From contig JAEUMP010000025.1 of NCBI GenBank assembly GCA_016791445.1, positions 186,001-250,000 on the forward strand: 64,000 bases of DNA, given 5' to 3'. The notes under the pieces were generated by a model, which searched no databases, had not been told where the DNA came from, and was given only the letters and a program-made list of their open reading frames with translations. This document shows positions 47,090-55,413 of the stretch, piece after piece. The position numbers were made by a program, and so were the translations under genes. How positions within the stretch are numbered: position 1 is the first letter of the stretch; every line of letters begins with the position of its first letter. Source of the stretch: Hyphomonadaceae bacterium (GTDB lineage Bacteria > Pseudomonadota > Alphaproteobacteria > Caulobacterales > Aquidulcibacteraceae).

Positions 47090-47187
47090 GAAAATTCCCC
47101 TGTGACGCCGCGACTTAACCCGGAACAGGACGCGCCGTCATCAGTGCTTTTTTAGGGCCGGATTTTCGCGCTTGTGGAGAAGTCCTG

Positions 47188-47363
47188 TTTCCTCCTCCGT
47201 GAGCGAAGCGAAACGGGCCTTCGCCCGCCGAAGCGGGTTACGTCCGCGCAGGCAGCGGAGGCGGCTTGCGCGAAAGCGCAAGACGGAGGGGGCGAGGCGT
47301 GAACGTTCAAGCGCCCCCATCCCCGGCTTCGCCGGTACTTCCCCCGCAAGCGGGGGAAGAAAA
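47188..47363. repeat. intergenic repeat family A, copy 1
   Basis: A 176-bp element running from TTTCCTCCTCCGTGAGCG to CGGGGGAAGAAA, filled with nested short palindromes (GCTTGCGCGAAAGCGCAAG, CCCGGCTTCGCCGG-like). It shares its ends and most of its body with the element at 60007-60142 and has about 40 extra bases in the middle. It ends 1 bp before the udk stop. Confidence 0.85.
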
Positions 47364-47364
47364 G

Positions 47365-47979
47365 TCAGCGCGGCAGCGCGCGCAGCACGCGGGCGACCAT
47401 GGCGTCGAGATCGTGGCCCACGCCTTCGGCGTCGAGGACGAGATCGGCGGCGGCGGCCTGGGCGGCGGCGTAGCGGCGGTGCGCGGGACGCACGGTGTTT
47501 TCGTACTGGTTCAGCACCGACTCGATGGACCGGCCTCGTTCGGCCACGTCGCGGCGCACGCGGCGCAGGAGCCGCAGATCCCCCGGCGTGTCGAGCCACA
47601 CGGCCACGTCATAGGCGGCGCGGACCTCGGCGTCGGCGAGCGCGAGGATGCCCTCGACGATGACATGGCGTGCGGGTTCTATGGTCTGCGTCTCGGCGCG
47701 GCGCGTGTGGGTGACATAGTCGTAGAGCGGCTTCTCGATCGCCGCGCCGCCCTTGATGGCGATGAGGTCGGCGGCGAGGCGCGGCATGTCCTTGGCGTCG
47801 AGGCCGTCGAAATCGTGGGTCTTGGCGTCGAAGCCCGGCACCGTCGTGGCGCACCGGTAATAGTCGTCCTCCGCGATAATGACGACGGAGGGCTCGAGCG
47901 CGTGCGCGAGCGCGCGGGCGAGCGTGGTCTTGCCGGAGCCGGAGCCGCCCGCAATGCCGATGAGAAGAGGTTGCGCCAT
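47365..47979 (-). CDS. udk: uridine kinase
   Basis: A 204-residue P-loop kinase of the uridine/cytidine kinase family, salvaging pyrimidine nucleosides to UMP/CMP. Walker A is GIAGGSGSGKTTLARAL at residue 8; EDDYYRCATTVPGFDAKTHDFDGLDA is the family's nucleoside-binding region, and VIVEGILALAD and RRVRRDVAERGRS follow in order. It is divergent from the ABC transporter ATPase gene across 75 bp. Phosphoribulokinase-related relatives share the fold, but the length and motifs favour Udk. Confidence 0.92.
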   Translation of the reverse strand: MAQPLLIGIAGGSGSGKTTLARALAHALEPSVVIIAEDDYYRCATTVPGFDAKTHDFDGLDAKDMPRLAADLIAIKGGAAIEKPLYDYVTHTRRAETQTIEPARHVIVEGILALADAEVRAAYDVAVWLDTPGDLRLLRRVRRDVAERGRSIESVLNQYENTVRPAHRRYAAAQAAAADLVLDAEGVGHDLDAMVARVLRALPR

Positions 47980-48054
47980 GAGACCGCGAAGTGCGTCGGC
48001 GCGCGCGCGAAGTCAATCTGGCGACGCCTCCCGAAGCGCGCTATCGGGGCGACC

Positions 48055-48990
48055 ATGACCGACGCGCTCTCCATCAACGGCCTCGTGAAATTCTACGGCG
48101 ACAAGCGCGCCGTGGACGGCGTGTCCTTCTCCGCGCCGCAGGGGCAGATCACCGGCGTTCTCGGGCCGAATGGCGCCGGCAAGTCGACGACCATCCGCAC
48201 CGTCGTCGGAATCCTGACGCCGGATCAGGGGCAGGTGGAACTGTTCGGCGCGCCGATCTCGCGCGAGAACCTGCGTCGCATCGGTTATCTGCCGGAGGAG
48301 CGCGGCGTCTATCGCTCGATGACGCCGCGGGCATTCATCACCTATCTCGCGCGGCTGAAGGGGATGAAGGCGTCGGAGGCGCGGGCGCGCGCCGATGTGC
48401 TGCTGAAGGCGCAGGGGCTTTCGGCCTATGCGCACAAGCGGATCAAGACGCTCTCGAAGGGGATGGCGCAGAAGGTGCAGCTCGCTGCGGCCATCGCGCA
48501 CCAGCCGGATCTCGTGGTGCTCGACGAGCCGTTCTCCGGTCTCGATCCGGTGAACCAGCGCGGCGTGGAATCCCTGGTGCGCGATCTCGCGGCGTCGGGG
48601 CGCACGGTGCTGTTCTCCACCCATGTGATGGAGCACGCCGAACGGCTCTGCGACCGCATCGTGCTGATCGCCAACGGCAGGAAGGCGTTCGAGGGCACGG
48701 TGAGCGAGGCGCTGGCGGTGGTGCCGCGTACGGCGACCATCGAGACGGAGGGCGCGTTCGATCTCGCGGCGGCGCTGGCGTCACACGGCTTTCGCACCGA
48801 GGCCGACGGCGAGGCGCATGGCCATCGGAAATGGCGGGTCGCGCTCGATGACGCCAATGCCTCGCGGCGATTGCTGGCGGCATGTGCGGCGGTGAACGCG
48901 CCGCTCGCGCTATACGAGCCGGCCCGCGCGACGCTGCACGATGCGTTCGTGCGGATCGTCGGCGACGGCGTCATCGGGGACATGGAGTAA
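48055..48990 (+). CDS. ABC-2 type transporter ATP-binding protein (NatA-like)
   Basis: A 311-residue ATPase for an ABC-2 exporter. Walker A is GPNGAGKSTT, the signature appears as TLSKGMAQKVQLAAAIAH, Walker B is DLVVLDEPFSGLDP and the switch histidine lies in LFSTHVMEHAE. The C-terminal 90 residues form the extra domain found in NatA-like proteins (DUF4162). Its membrane partner is the gene at 50224-51495, separated by DUF5076 and an antisense methyltransferase. NatAB exports sodium in Bacillus; here the substrate is open. Confidence 0.93.
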   Translation: MTDALSINGLVKFYGDKRAVDGVSFSAPQGQITGVLGPNGAGKSTTIRTVVGILTPDQGQVELFGAPISRENLRRIGYLPEERGVYRSMTPRAFITYLARLKGMKASEARARADVLLKAQGLSAYAHKRIKTLSKGMAQKVQLAAAIAHQPDLVVLDEPFSGLDPVNQRGVESLVRDLAASGRTVLFSTHVMEHAERLCDRIVLIANGRKAFEGTVSEALAVVPRTATIETEGAFDLAAALASHGFRTEADGEAHGHRKWRVALDDANASRRLLAACAAVNAPLALYEPARATLHDAFVRIVGDGVIGDME

Positions 48991-49002
48991 GTAGGGGAAC
49001 AC

Positions 49003-49320
49003 ATGGGGCCTGAACTCGTCATTCCACATGCTGCACGGCAGGACGAACGCTCCCTAGAAATGGCGCGCGTCTGGATTGCCGGGAATGCACTCCATTGCAC
49101 GCTGAAGATCGGCTTTTACGCCGACAGAGGCATGGCTGAGGAAGAGTCTTGGGGCACGATCCTTGCCGACATGGCGCAACATGTCGCCGACGCGCTCGTT
49201 GCTTCAGGTGTGCGTACGGATCGTCAACTGGCGCTGGCGCGCGTGCAGCAGGCGTTTGAGGAGGAGATGGCAAATCCGACGACAAGGGCGACCGGCGACT
49301 TCGCCAAACCTGACAATTGA
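49003..49320 (+). CDS. DUF5076 domain protein
   Basis: A 105-residue soluble protein of the alphaproteobacterial DUF5076 family: LVIPHAARQDERSLEMARVWIAG near the start and LADMAQHVADAL in the middle. Function is unknown. The ATG at 49003 has AGGGGAA upstream and follows the ABC ATPase stop by 12 bp, so the genes are co-transcribed. A GGAAC-N16-CGTC match overlaps its start codon and is judged coincidental. Confidence 0.75.
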   Translation: MGPELVIPHAARQDERSLEMARVWIAGNALHCTLKIGFYADRGMAEEESWGTILADMAQHVADALVASGVRTDRQLALARVQQAFEEEMANPTTRATGDFAKPDN

Positions 49321-49333
49321 CGACACCGAAGGT

Positions 49334-50149
49334 TCAGCGCCGCAGATAGAGGCGGTTCCGGTTTGACCCTGCGCCGCGCACGTTTGCGTCTTCGTAGAAG
49401 CCTGCGCTGAAGAGCGGGTGTTCGATGCGCTCCTCGACGTGCTTGAGGTTTTCGCCTTCCACTTCGACGATCACGGTCTTCACGCTCGGCAGCGTCTTCG
49501 CCGCGCCGCGCAGGATCACGCCTTCGATGCCGTCGACGTCGAGCTTCAGGTGCGTGGGCGCGGGCGCGCCGTAGAGCGTCTGGAATTCGTCGATGGAAAT
49601 GGTGAGGGCGCTCTGGATCAGCGCCGCGCTGCCGGCGCCGAACTGGTTGGGCGTGCCGTCGAGGCCGTTCGACGCGCCGCCGGGCTGGCGCGTGTCGACG
49701 CGGAACGAGGCGAGTTTGCGTTCATCCGAGAGCGCGAGGCAGTACGCATCCACGCGCTCGCCCATGCCATTCATCGAGAGGTGGTCCACCAGCAGCGCAT
49801 AGGACGCCGCCTTCGGCTCGAACGCGACGACGCGCACTTTCGGATCGAGCGCGATGTACATCGCCATCACGCCGATGGCCGCGCCGATATCCCACACCAC
49901 GTCGCCGGGCTTCACGTGGTCATCGACCCACTTCAGCGTTTCCGGCTCGTCGTCCCAGGCCTTCGCCATCTTGTAGGCGCCGACGCTGCGCCGCGTCGTG
50001 AACGTCAACGGCCCGCGTCGCGTCTCCACGCGCATTCGCCCCGCATCGTCGAGATATTCGAGCGTGCGCGCGAGCGTCTTTTCCTTCTCGATGGGCGCGG
50101 CGGCGACGGCGGTCACCGAGGAAAGGAAGCGGGCATAGGGTGCGGACAT
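49334..50149 (-). CDS. FkbM family methyltransferase
   Basis: A 271-residue SAM-dependent methyltransferase of the FkbM type. The SAM-binding motif I is VVWDIGAAIGVMAMYIAL near residue 85, followed by VRVVAFEPKAASYALL (motif II), HLKLDVDGIEGVILRGA and VIVEVEGENLKHVE. The N-terminal 70 residues may be an adaptor part. The target hydroxyl compound is unknown. It lies antisense between the two ABC exporter genes. ATG 50149 is used; an ATG four codons upstream is possible. Confidence 0.88.
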   Translation of the reverse strand: MSAPYARFLSSVTAVAAAPIEKEKTLARTLEYLDDAGRMRVETRRGPLTFTTRRSVGAYKMAKAWDDEPETLKWVDDHVKPGDVVWDIGAAIGVMAMYIALDPKVRVVAFEPKAASYALLVDHLSMNGMGERVDAYCLALSDERKLASFRVDTRQPGGASNGLDGTPNQFGAGSAALIQSALTISIDEFQTLYGAPAPTHLKLDVDGIEGVILRGAAKTLPSVKTVIVEVEGENLKHVEERIEHPLFSAGFYEDANVRGAGSNRNRLYLRR

Positions 50150-50223
50150 GCGGGCGGGCATAGGCCCCGCGGGGTTTTCGCTCAAGTCTTGGCGGCGCGC
50201 GCGTTTCTCACTAGGCGGGAGAC

Positions 50224-51495
50224 ATGCGGGAAATCTATCTGATCGCGCGCCGTGAGTACCTCGCCTACGTGGCGGCGTGGGGGTTCTGGCTGTCGCTGCT
50301 GACGGCGCCGTTGCTGCTGGCGCTCTTCGCCGTGGGGCCGATGCTCGCGGGTCAGGCCGAGCCGACGCGGGCGCTTGCGGTGATCGCCGCCGATCCGAAG
50401 GACGCCGAGGCCATCGCCGCCTCCTTCGCCGCACGGTCCACGGAGATCATGCCGCGCTATGTGGTGGTCCCTGCGCCTGCGGCGACGCCGCAGGAGATCG
50501 CGCCATGGCTCACCGGACAGAAGACCGTCGCTGTCGAAGGCGAAGGGCGGCCGCTGTTTGCGGCGCTGTTCGTCAAGCGCACGGGCGAGACCGTTTCTGT
50601 CGACTATTGGAGCACCAACCTCACGGACCGCAGCGCCGCGGATCGCGCCGTGCGCGCGGTGTCCGAGCGCATGCGGGCCGATGCGCTCTCCGCGCGCGGT
50701 CTCGACGCCGCGGAAACGGCGCGCATCGAAGCGCTGGCGCCGAAGCTGGAGCAGTACGATCCGCGCGGCGCGCCGGGCGCGGCGGTGACCGATCGTGACC
50801 GCGCGCCGTTCGTCGTCGGCATGATCCTGTCCTTCGTCCTCTGGAGCGCGGTGATGGGCGTGGCCAACATGCTGCTGACGGGCGTCATCGAAGAGAAGTC
50901 CAACAAGATTCTCGACTCGCTGCTGACCAGCGCCTCGCCGCTGCAGATCCTGATCGGCAAGCTGCTGGGCGTTGCGGCGGTGAGCTTCACGCTGTTCGGC
51001 GTGTGGGGCGTGCTCGGCGGGGGCGCGCTCGGGGCGGCGAGCCATGCGGGCGTCGCGGGCGATCTGGCGCAGGCGGCGCTGAACCCGGCGCTGATCGGCG
51101 CTTTCGTCGTGTTTTTCCTGGGCGGCTACCTGATCTACGGGGCGCTGTTCCTGGCGCTCGGATCGCTGTGCGACACGCTGCAGGAGTCGCAATCCCTGCT
51201 CGGGCCGGTCTTTCTGGTGCTGACGCTGCCGATCCTGTTCCTGATCCCGGCGTTCCAGAATCCGCAGGCGCCGCTGGTGGTGGGCGCTTCGTGGTTTCCG
51301 TTCTTCACCCCGTTCGTGATGATGATGCGGGCCCCGGCGGGGCTTTCGCCGGTGGAGTTCTTCGGGCCGGTGCTGCTGCTCGTGGCGACGGTGGCGCTGG
51401 TGCTCGTGGGCGCGGCGCGCGTCTTCCATGCCGGCGTGGTCAACCAGGCGAGTGCGGCGAGCCTCCGGCGCAGGCTTTTCGCGCGCAAGGCGTGA
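50224..51495 (+). CDS. ABC-2 type transporter permease (NatB-like)
   Basis: A 423-residue membrane subunit of an ABC-2 exporter. It has a first helix (GFWLSLLTAPLLLALFAVGP), a large periplasmic loop of about 160 residues, then five or so helices from residue 200 onward (GMILSFVLWSAVMGVANMLL, GVAAVSFTLFGVWGVLGGGAL, FVVFFLGGYLIYGALFLAL and others). MLLTGVIEEKSNKILDSLLTSASPLQILIGKLLG is the hallmark of NatB/YhaP-type permeases. The N-terminal MREIYLIARREYLAYV is also typical. Partner ATPase at 48055-48990. Confidence 0.92.
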   Translation: MREIYLIARREYLAYVAAWGFWLSLLTAPLLLALFAVGPMLAGQAEPTRALAVIAADPKDAEAIAASFAARSTEIMPRYVVVPAPAATPQEIAPWLTGQKTVAVEGEGRPLFAALFVKRTGETVSVDYWSTNLTDRSAADRAVRAVSERMRADALSARGLDAAETARIEALAPKLEQYDPRGAPGAAVTDRDRAPFVVGMILSFVLWSAVMGVANMLLTGVIEEKSNKILDSLLTSASPLQILIGKLLGVAAVSFTLFGVWGVLGGGALGAASHAGVAGDLAQAALNPALIGAFVVFFLGGYLIYGALFLALGSLCDTLQESQSLLGPVFLVLTLPILFLIPAFQNPQAPLVVGASWFPFFTPFVMMMRAPAGLSPVEFFGPVLLLVATVALVLVGAARVFHAGVVNQASAASLRRRLFARKA

Positions 51496-51527
51496 TCTAC
51501 CCGACGCCGGCCGCCCAGACATGACAA

Positions 51528-51556
51528 AGCGCCCGGCCTCCTTCGAGGCGGGCGCT
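51528..51556 (-). terminator. Rho-independent terminator of rpsU
   Basis: On the minus strand AGCGCCCGCCT and AGGCCGGGCGCT pair with one bulge around a short loop, followed by TTTG. It lies 22 bp after the rpsU stop, and also closes the converging ABC permease transcript. Confidence 0.65.
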
Positions 51557-51578
51557 CTGGTCTCCCTTGCGGGCGTTC

Positions 51579-51839
51579 CTACTTGCGGCCGGGACCCGCG
51601 CCGGGGCCCGCAGGCTTGCGCGGCGCGCTCGGCAGGAGGCCTTCGCGCTGGGCGCGCTTGCGCGCCAGCTTGCGGGCGCGACGCACGGCTTCGGCGTCCT
51701 CGCGCGCGCGCTTCTCCGAGGGCTTCTCGTAGTGCGTGCGACGCTTCATTTCGCGGAAAGTGCCTTCCCGCTGCATCTTCTTCTTCAGCGCCTTCAATGC
51801 CTGGTCGACATTGTTGTCGCGCACGAAAATCTGAACGAT
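51579..51839 (-). CDS. rpsU: 30S ribosomal protein S21, apparent AUC start
   Basis: S21 helps the 30S subunit select mRNA start sites. The 86-residue protein matches the family exactly: [25 protein letters not shown], then [32 protein letters not shown] and a Pro/Gly-rich tail. The codon where all relatives have Met is ATC (51839-51837), seven bases after GGAGG (TCCTCC on the plus strand at 51846-51851). No ATG, GTG or TTG lies at a suitable distance; the only upstream option, TTG 51878, precedes that ribosome binding site. An AUC start is therefore inferred. Confidence 0.9.
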   Translation of the reverse strand: MVQIFVRDNNVDQALKALKKKMQREGTFREMKRRTHYEKPSEKRAREDAEAVRRARKLARKRAQREGLLPSAPRKPAGPGAGPGRK

Positions 51840-52071
51840 GACCCGTCCTCCAGCTTGTGTACCGGTCCTGCGGAACAACGGATTTCCGTCGGGGGTGCTC
51901 CCCGCCGTGCTGTTCTGCCCGATTTTGAGGCGGGACCCCTATCAAACCGCCGCCCGCATGTCCACCGCGAGAACGCGCGTCCGCAGAGAATCCCAAAGAG
52001 AGAGCCGGGGACAATCCCGGGGCGGAATTCGTCGCGTATACACGGGGTCTGCAGGAGAGTAAGGCCGCGCC

Positions 52072-52746
52072 ATGAGCGACATCGTCCCGATCCGTCCCGA
52101 CGCCGCCCCCTCCGAGCGCCTGCGCGACCGGCTGCTGCAAGCGCTGCTGCCGACCGCCGCCGAGAGGGGCTGGTCGGCGGGAACCCTGAAGGAAGCCGCC
52201 GACAGCCTCGGCCTGAGCGAGGGGGAGCTCCTGCTGGCCGCCCCGCGCGGCACCCTCGACATGATCGACGCCTTCGCCGACTGGGCGGACGAGGGCATGG
52301 CCCAGCGCCTTGAAAAGGTGAACCTTCTCTCCCTGAAGATCCGCGAGCGGGTCCGCGCGGCGGTGGTCGCCCGGCTCGAAACGCTCGCCCCGCACAAGGC
52401 CGCCGAGGCCAAGGCCGTGCAGGCCATGATCCGCCCGTTCCGCGCCGGGGAGGGGGCGACCTTCGTCTGGCGGACGGCGGACCGCATCTGGCGCCTTCTG
52501 GGCGACCGCTCGACCGACGAGAACTACTACTCCAAGCGCGCCATCCTCGTGGGCGTCCTCGGCTCGACCATGGCCCGCTGGCTCGCCGAGCCCGGCGACG
52601 ACATGACCCGCACCCTCGATTTCCTCGATCGCCGCATCGAGAACGTGATGCAGATCGAGAAGCTGAAGGCCCAGGCCGCGCCGGCGGCCGCGATGGCGGC
52701 GGCGGCGGTGGGCGCTGCGGCGAAGGCGTTCGGTCGGCGGGTCTAA
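52072..52746 (+). CDS. COQ9 family protein
   Basis: A 224-residue protein of the COQ9 family, TetR-fold lipid-binding proteins that assist COQ7-type hydroxylation in ubiquinone synthesis. RLRDRLLQALLPTAAERGWSAGTLKEAADSLGLSEGE is the TetR-like N-terminal helix region, and the core FVWRTADRIWRLLGDRSTDENYYSKRAILVGVLGSTMARWL is the conserved COQ9 signature. The last 25 residues are Ala-rich. It is divergent from rpsU, a pairing common in Alphaproteobacteria. Confidence 0.92.
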   Translation: MSDIVPIRPDAAPSERLRDRLLQALLPTAAERGWSAGTLKEAADSLGLSEGELLLAAPRGTLDMIDAFADWADEGMAQRLEKVNLLSLKIRERVRAAVVARLETLAPHKAAEAKAVQAMIRPFRAGEGATFVWRTADRIWRLLGDRSTDENYYSKRAILVGVLGSTMARWLAEPGDDMTRTLDFLDRRIENVMQIEKLKAQAAPAAAMAAAAVGAAAKAFGRRV

Positions 52747-52750
52747 TTTT

Positions 52751-52899
52751 CCCTTCTCCCCCGCGAGGGGGAGAAGGTGCCCGAAGGGCGGATGAGGGGG
52801 CGGGTCGGCGATTGGCCGCAACACCCGACTTCATCCTGAACCTCGCCCCTCATCCGACGGCTTCGCCGCCACCTTCTCCCCCTCGCGGGGGAGAAGGGA
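52751..52899. repeat. intergenic repeat family B, copy 1
   Basis: About 149 bp bounded by the palindromes CCCTTCTCCCCCGCGAGGGG(GAGAAGG) and its near-copy at the right end. The body includes GGATGAGGGG and CTTCATCCTGAACC. It is related in inverted orientation to the element at 63783-63934, sharing an AGGATGAAGTCGGG core on the opposite strand. Confidence 0.85.
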
Positions 52900-52938
52900 T
52901 CTTCGGTTCTTGGCAGACCGCCATGCTACGGAAAGGCG

Positions 52939-53394
52939 ATGGGGCAACTTTCAGAGTCAGTGGTTTCGCTGTGGTTCTTCGGTGACGATCTCGACCCGGC
53001 CTATGTAGGCCGTCTACTCGGCGCGTCCGGCTATCAATGTGCTGTGAAGGGAGAGCGCACGACGAACGCGAAGACTGGCCGCGTATATGTCGCCAGAACT
53101 GGCCGATGGGGCTTTAAAGTCGAACGGAGGGAGCCGGCCGATCTGGATGCGCAGATCCGAGAATTATTTGATGCGTTGAGCGGCGACCTTGCGGTGTGGC
53201 GGGATTTGTCGAGCAGGTTCCGCGCGCAGCTTTTCGTCGGGCTCTTCATGCTTGAAGGGAATGAAGGCGTCGTGCTGAGCGTTGAAAGTCTTGGCATCTT
53301 GTCGGCGCGGATGATTCCCATCGACTTCGATATCTACGGCCCGCTCTCGCAGCCTGATGACGCGACGGACGACGCTACCGCACCAGCCGCGTGA
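52939..53394 (+). CDS. DUF4279 domain protein
   Basis: A 151-residue soluble protein of the DUF4279 family: VVSLWFFGDDLDPAYVGRLLG at residues 7-27 is the characteristic opening, followed by GRWGFKVERREPADLDAQIRELF. DUF4279 proteins are small acidic proteins of unknown role, often near toxin-immunity or polymorphic loci elsewhere, but here the neighbours are purine genes. Its last 20 bp overlap the convergent purK end. Base composition is slightly less GC-rich than neighbours. A repeat element lies immediately upstream. Confidence 0.78.
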   Translation: MGQLSESVVSLWFFGDDLDPAYVGRLLGASGYQCAVKGERTTNAKTGRVYVARTGRWGFKVERREPADLDAQIRELFDALSGDLAVWRDLSSRFRAQLFVGLFMLEGNEGVVLSVESLGILSARMIPIDFDIYGPLSQPDDATDDATAPAA

Positions 53395-54439
53395 AGTGCC
53401 CCATCTTCCGGCCGTCGCGCGTTTCGCGTTTGCCGTAGAGCGTGAGCCGCACATCCGGATCGGCGATCAGCGCGGGCACATCATCCATGTCGGCGCCGAT
53501 GAGATTATGCATCTCCGCGCGCGCGAACCTGTCCGTCGGCCCAAGCGGCCAGCCGGCGATGGCGCGGACGTGCTGTTCGAATTGGCTCGTCACGCAGGCG
53601 GCTTCCGTCCAGTGGCCGGAATTGTGGACGCGGGGCGCCATTTCGTTCGCGAGCAGGCGCCCATCGCGCAGCACGAAGAATTCCACCGTCAGCACGCCCA
53701 CATAGTCGAGCGCGTCGGCGACGCGGCGCGTGGCGGCGATGGCGTCTTCGAGGATGTGCGGCGGCAGCGTGGACGGCGCGCGGCTCACGCGCAGAATGCC
53801 GCTTTCATGCGTGTTGTCGGGCGGATCGAAGGCGGCGAAGGAGCCGTCGGCCCCGCGCGCGGCGATGACGGAAATCTCGCGCTCGAACGGGACCATCGCT
53901 TCGAGGATGGCGGGTTGTGCGCCGATGGCTTCCCACGCGGGCGTCGCGTCGTCGGTGCTGGCCAGGCGCGCCTGGCCCTTGCCGTCATAGCCCATGCGCC
54001 GCGTCTTCAGGATCGCGGGCGGGGTGACGCCCTGCAGCGCGGCTTCGAGGTCGCCGAGGGATTCGATCGCGGCGTAAGGCGTCGTCGCGACGCCGGCCTC
54101 GTTGAGGAAACGCTTTTCCAGCACGCGGTCCTGCGCGATGGCGAGCGCATTGGCGCCCGGCCGCACGAGCGCGCCCGATGCGACCAGCGCTTCGGCGGAA
54201 TGCGCGGGGACGTTTTCGAATTCGGTGGTGACCACATCGACGACCGCCGCGAAATTCGCGAGGGCTGCTTCGTCGTCGAAACTCGCAACCGTTGTGCGTG
54301 CGGCGACGCGTGAGGCCGGTGAGTCTTCCTCGTCGGTGTAAATATGCGCGTCGAAGCCGAGGCGCGCCGCGGCGCTCGCGACCATGCGGCCGAGCTGGCC
54401 GCCGCCGAGAATGCCGATGGTCGCGCCGGGTTTCAGCAT
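53375..54439 (-). CDS. purK: N5-carboxyaminoimidazole ribonucleotide synthase
   Basis: PurK carboxylates aminoimidazole ribonucleotide using ATP and bicarbonate in purine synthesis. The 354-residue ATP-grasp enzyme begins IGILGGGQLGRMVASAAARLG, followed by VVTTEFENVPAHS, ILKTRRMGYDGKGQ and VNEMAPRVHNSGHWT-like (here ANEMAPRVHNSGHWT) with metal and substrate residues. It shares one base with the purE stop (TGATG) and forms the usual purE-purK operon. Confidence 0.96.
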   Translation of the reverse strand: MLKPGATIGILGGGQLGRMVASAAARLGFDAHIYTDEEDSPASRVAARTTVASFDDEAALANFAAVVDVVTTEFENVPAHSAEALVASGALVRPGANALAIAQDRVLEKRFLNEAGVATTPYAAIESLGDLEAALQGVTPPAILKTRRMGYDGKGQARLASTDDATPAWEAIGAQPAILEAMVPFEREISVIAARGADGSFAAFDPPDNTHESGILRVSRAPSTLPPHILEDAIAATRRVADALDYVGVLTVEFFVLRDGRLLANEMAPRVHNSGHWTEAACVTSQFEQHVRAIAGWPLGPTDRFARAEMHNLIGADMDDVPALIADPDVRLTLYGKRETRDGRKMGHFTRLVR

Positions 54440-54930
54440 CAGCCGCTTGCGGGATTTTCGCCGACGTCGGCGGTCTGGCGCGCGCGATAGGCGTCGAGTT
54501 TTGCGGCGATGTCGGCGTCGTTGAGCGCGAGGATCGCGCCAGCCATCAGCCCCGCATTCGTCGCGCCCGCAGCCCCGATGGCGAGCGTGCCGACCGGAAT
54601 GCCGGCGGGCATCTGGGCGATGGAGAGCAGGCTGTCCATGCCGTTCAGCGCCTTCGACTGCACCGGCACGCCGAGCACCGGCAGCGGCGTCATCGAAGCG
54701 ACCATGCCCGGCAGGTGCGCGGCTCCGCCTGCGCCGGCGATGATGACGTGGAGGCCGCGTTGTTTGGCCGTCGTCGCATATTCCACGAGCCGCGCCGGCG
54801 TGCGGTGCGCGGAAACGACCCTCGCCTCATACGCCACGCCCAGCGCATCGAGCGCGGCGGCCGCCAGCGACATGGTCTCCCAGTCGGACTTCGACCCCAT
54901 GATGAGGCCAACCTTGGGGGAAGCGGTCAT
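54439..54930 (-). CDS. purE: N5-carboxyaminoimidazole ribonucleotide mutase
   Basis: PurE rearranges N5-CAIR to 4-carboxyaminoimidazole ribonucleotide. The 163-residue protein is class I Pur[14 protein letters not shown] near residue 8, [15 protein letters not shown] with the catalytic histidine near 42, and [39 protein letters not shown]. First gene of purE-purK. About 90 bp separate it from the next minus-strand gene. Confidence 0.97.
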   Translation of the reverse strand: MTASPKVGLIMGSKSDWETMSLAAAALDALGVAYEARVVSAHRTPARLVEYATTAKQRGLHVIIAGAGGAAHLPGMVASMTPLPVLGVPVQSKALNGMDSLLSIAQMPAGIPVGTLAIGAAGATNAGLMAGAILALNDADIAAKLDAYRARQTADVGENPASG

Positions 54931-55020
54931 GAGGGGCTCCGCGAAAGCGGCGGTTATAGGGGAGGGGGTGAGTCGCGCAAGCGGGAGGGTTTATGGGATA
55001 CCCTGAAGTTGCGGTGTGAT

Positions 55021-55413
55021 TCAGTTCACGCGCGGTCCAAGACACCAGCTCAGGTATCCGACTATCGCACCTGCTATAGCGCCACAGGCCAAGGCCCACA
55101 GAAATTGATTGCCATTGATCTGGTAGCGCAAATGGAAAGCGAGCGTTGCAACGACGGCAATCGTGGCGCCTAGCCCGATATCGGAAGCGGGCCGGGAGAG
55201 TCCTTTGACCTGAATGAAGTCTGTGGCCCACACCACGAGAGGTGAGACCAGCACCCCCAAAAGCAGGAATATGATTGCATAGCCCTGCGCGGCGATAAGC
55301 CATTCAACGGGACCCGCCATTTTGTCTGTCGTGATCCAAATCAAGACGGAGTAGATCGCGCCGCCACAAAGCAGCGCCAACGCATAGGCGCGCGCGCGAG
55401 AGTACCAGCTCAT
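55021..55413 (-). CDS. small membrane protein of unknown function
   Basis: A 130-residue protein with four hydrophobic helices ([70 protein letters not shown]). No family recognised. Its ATG overlaps the stop of the upstream flavin oxidoreductase gene (ATGA), so it is translationally coupled to it. Codon choice is a little less GC-biased than that of its neighbours. Confidence 0.7.
   Translation of the reverse strand: MSWYSRARAYALALLCGGAIYSVLIWITTDKMAGPVEWLIAAQGYAIIFLLLGVLVSPLVVWATDFIQVKGLSRPASDIGLGATIAVVATLAFHLRYQINGNQFLWALACGAIAGAIVGYLSWCLGPRVN

Noticed and set aside
48996..49020. GGAAC-N16-CGTC at the start of the DUF5076 gene as an EcfG promoter
   Set aside because: It overlaps the ribosome binding site and start codon, so a transcript from it would lack the gene's start.
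54292..55173. 293-codon plus-strand frame opposite purE
   Set aside because: Antisense to purE/purK with Arg/His-rich shadow composition.
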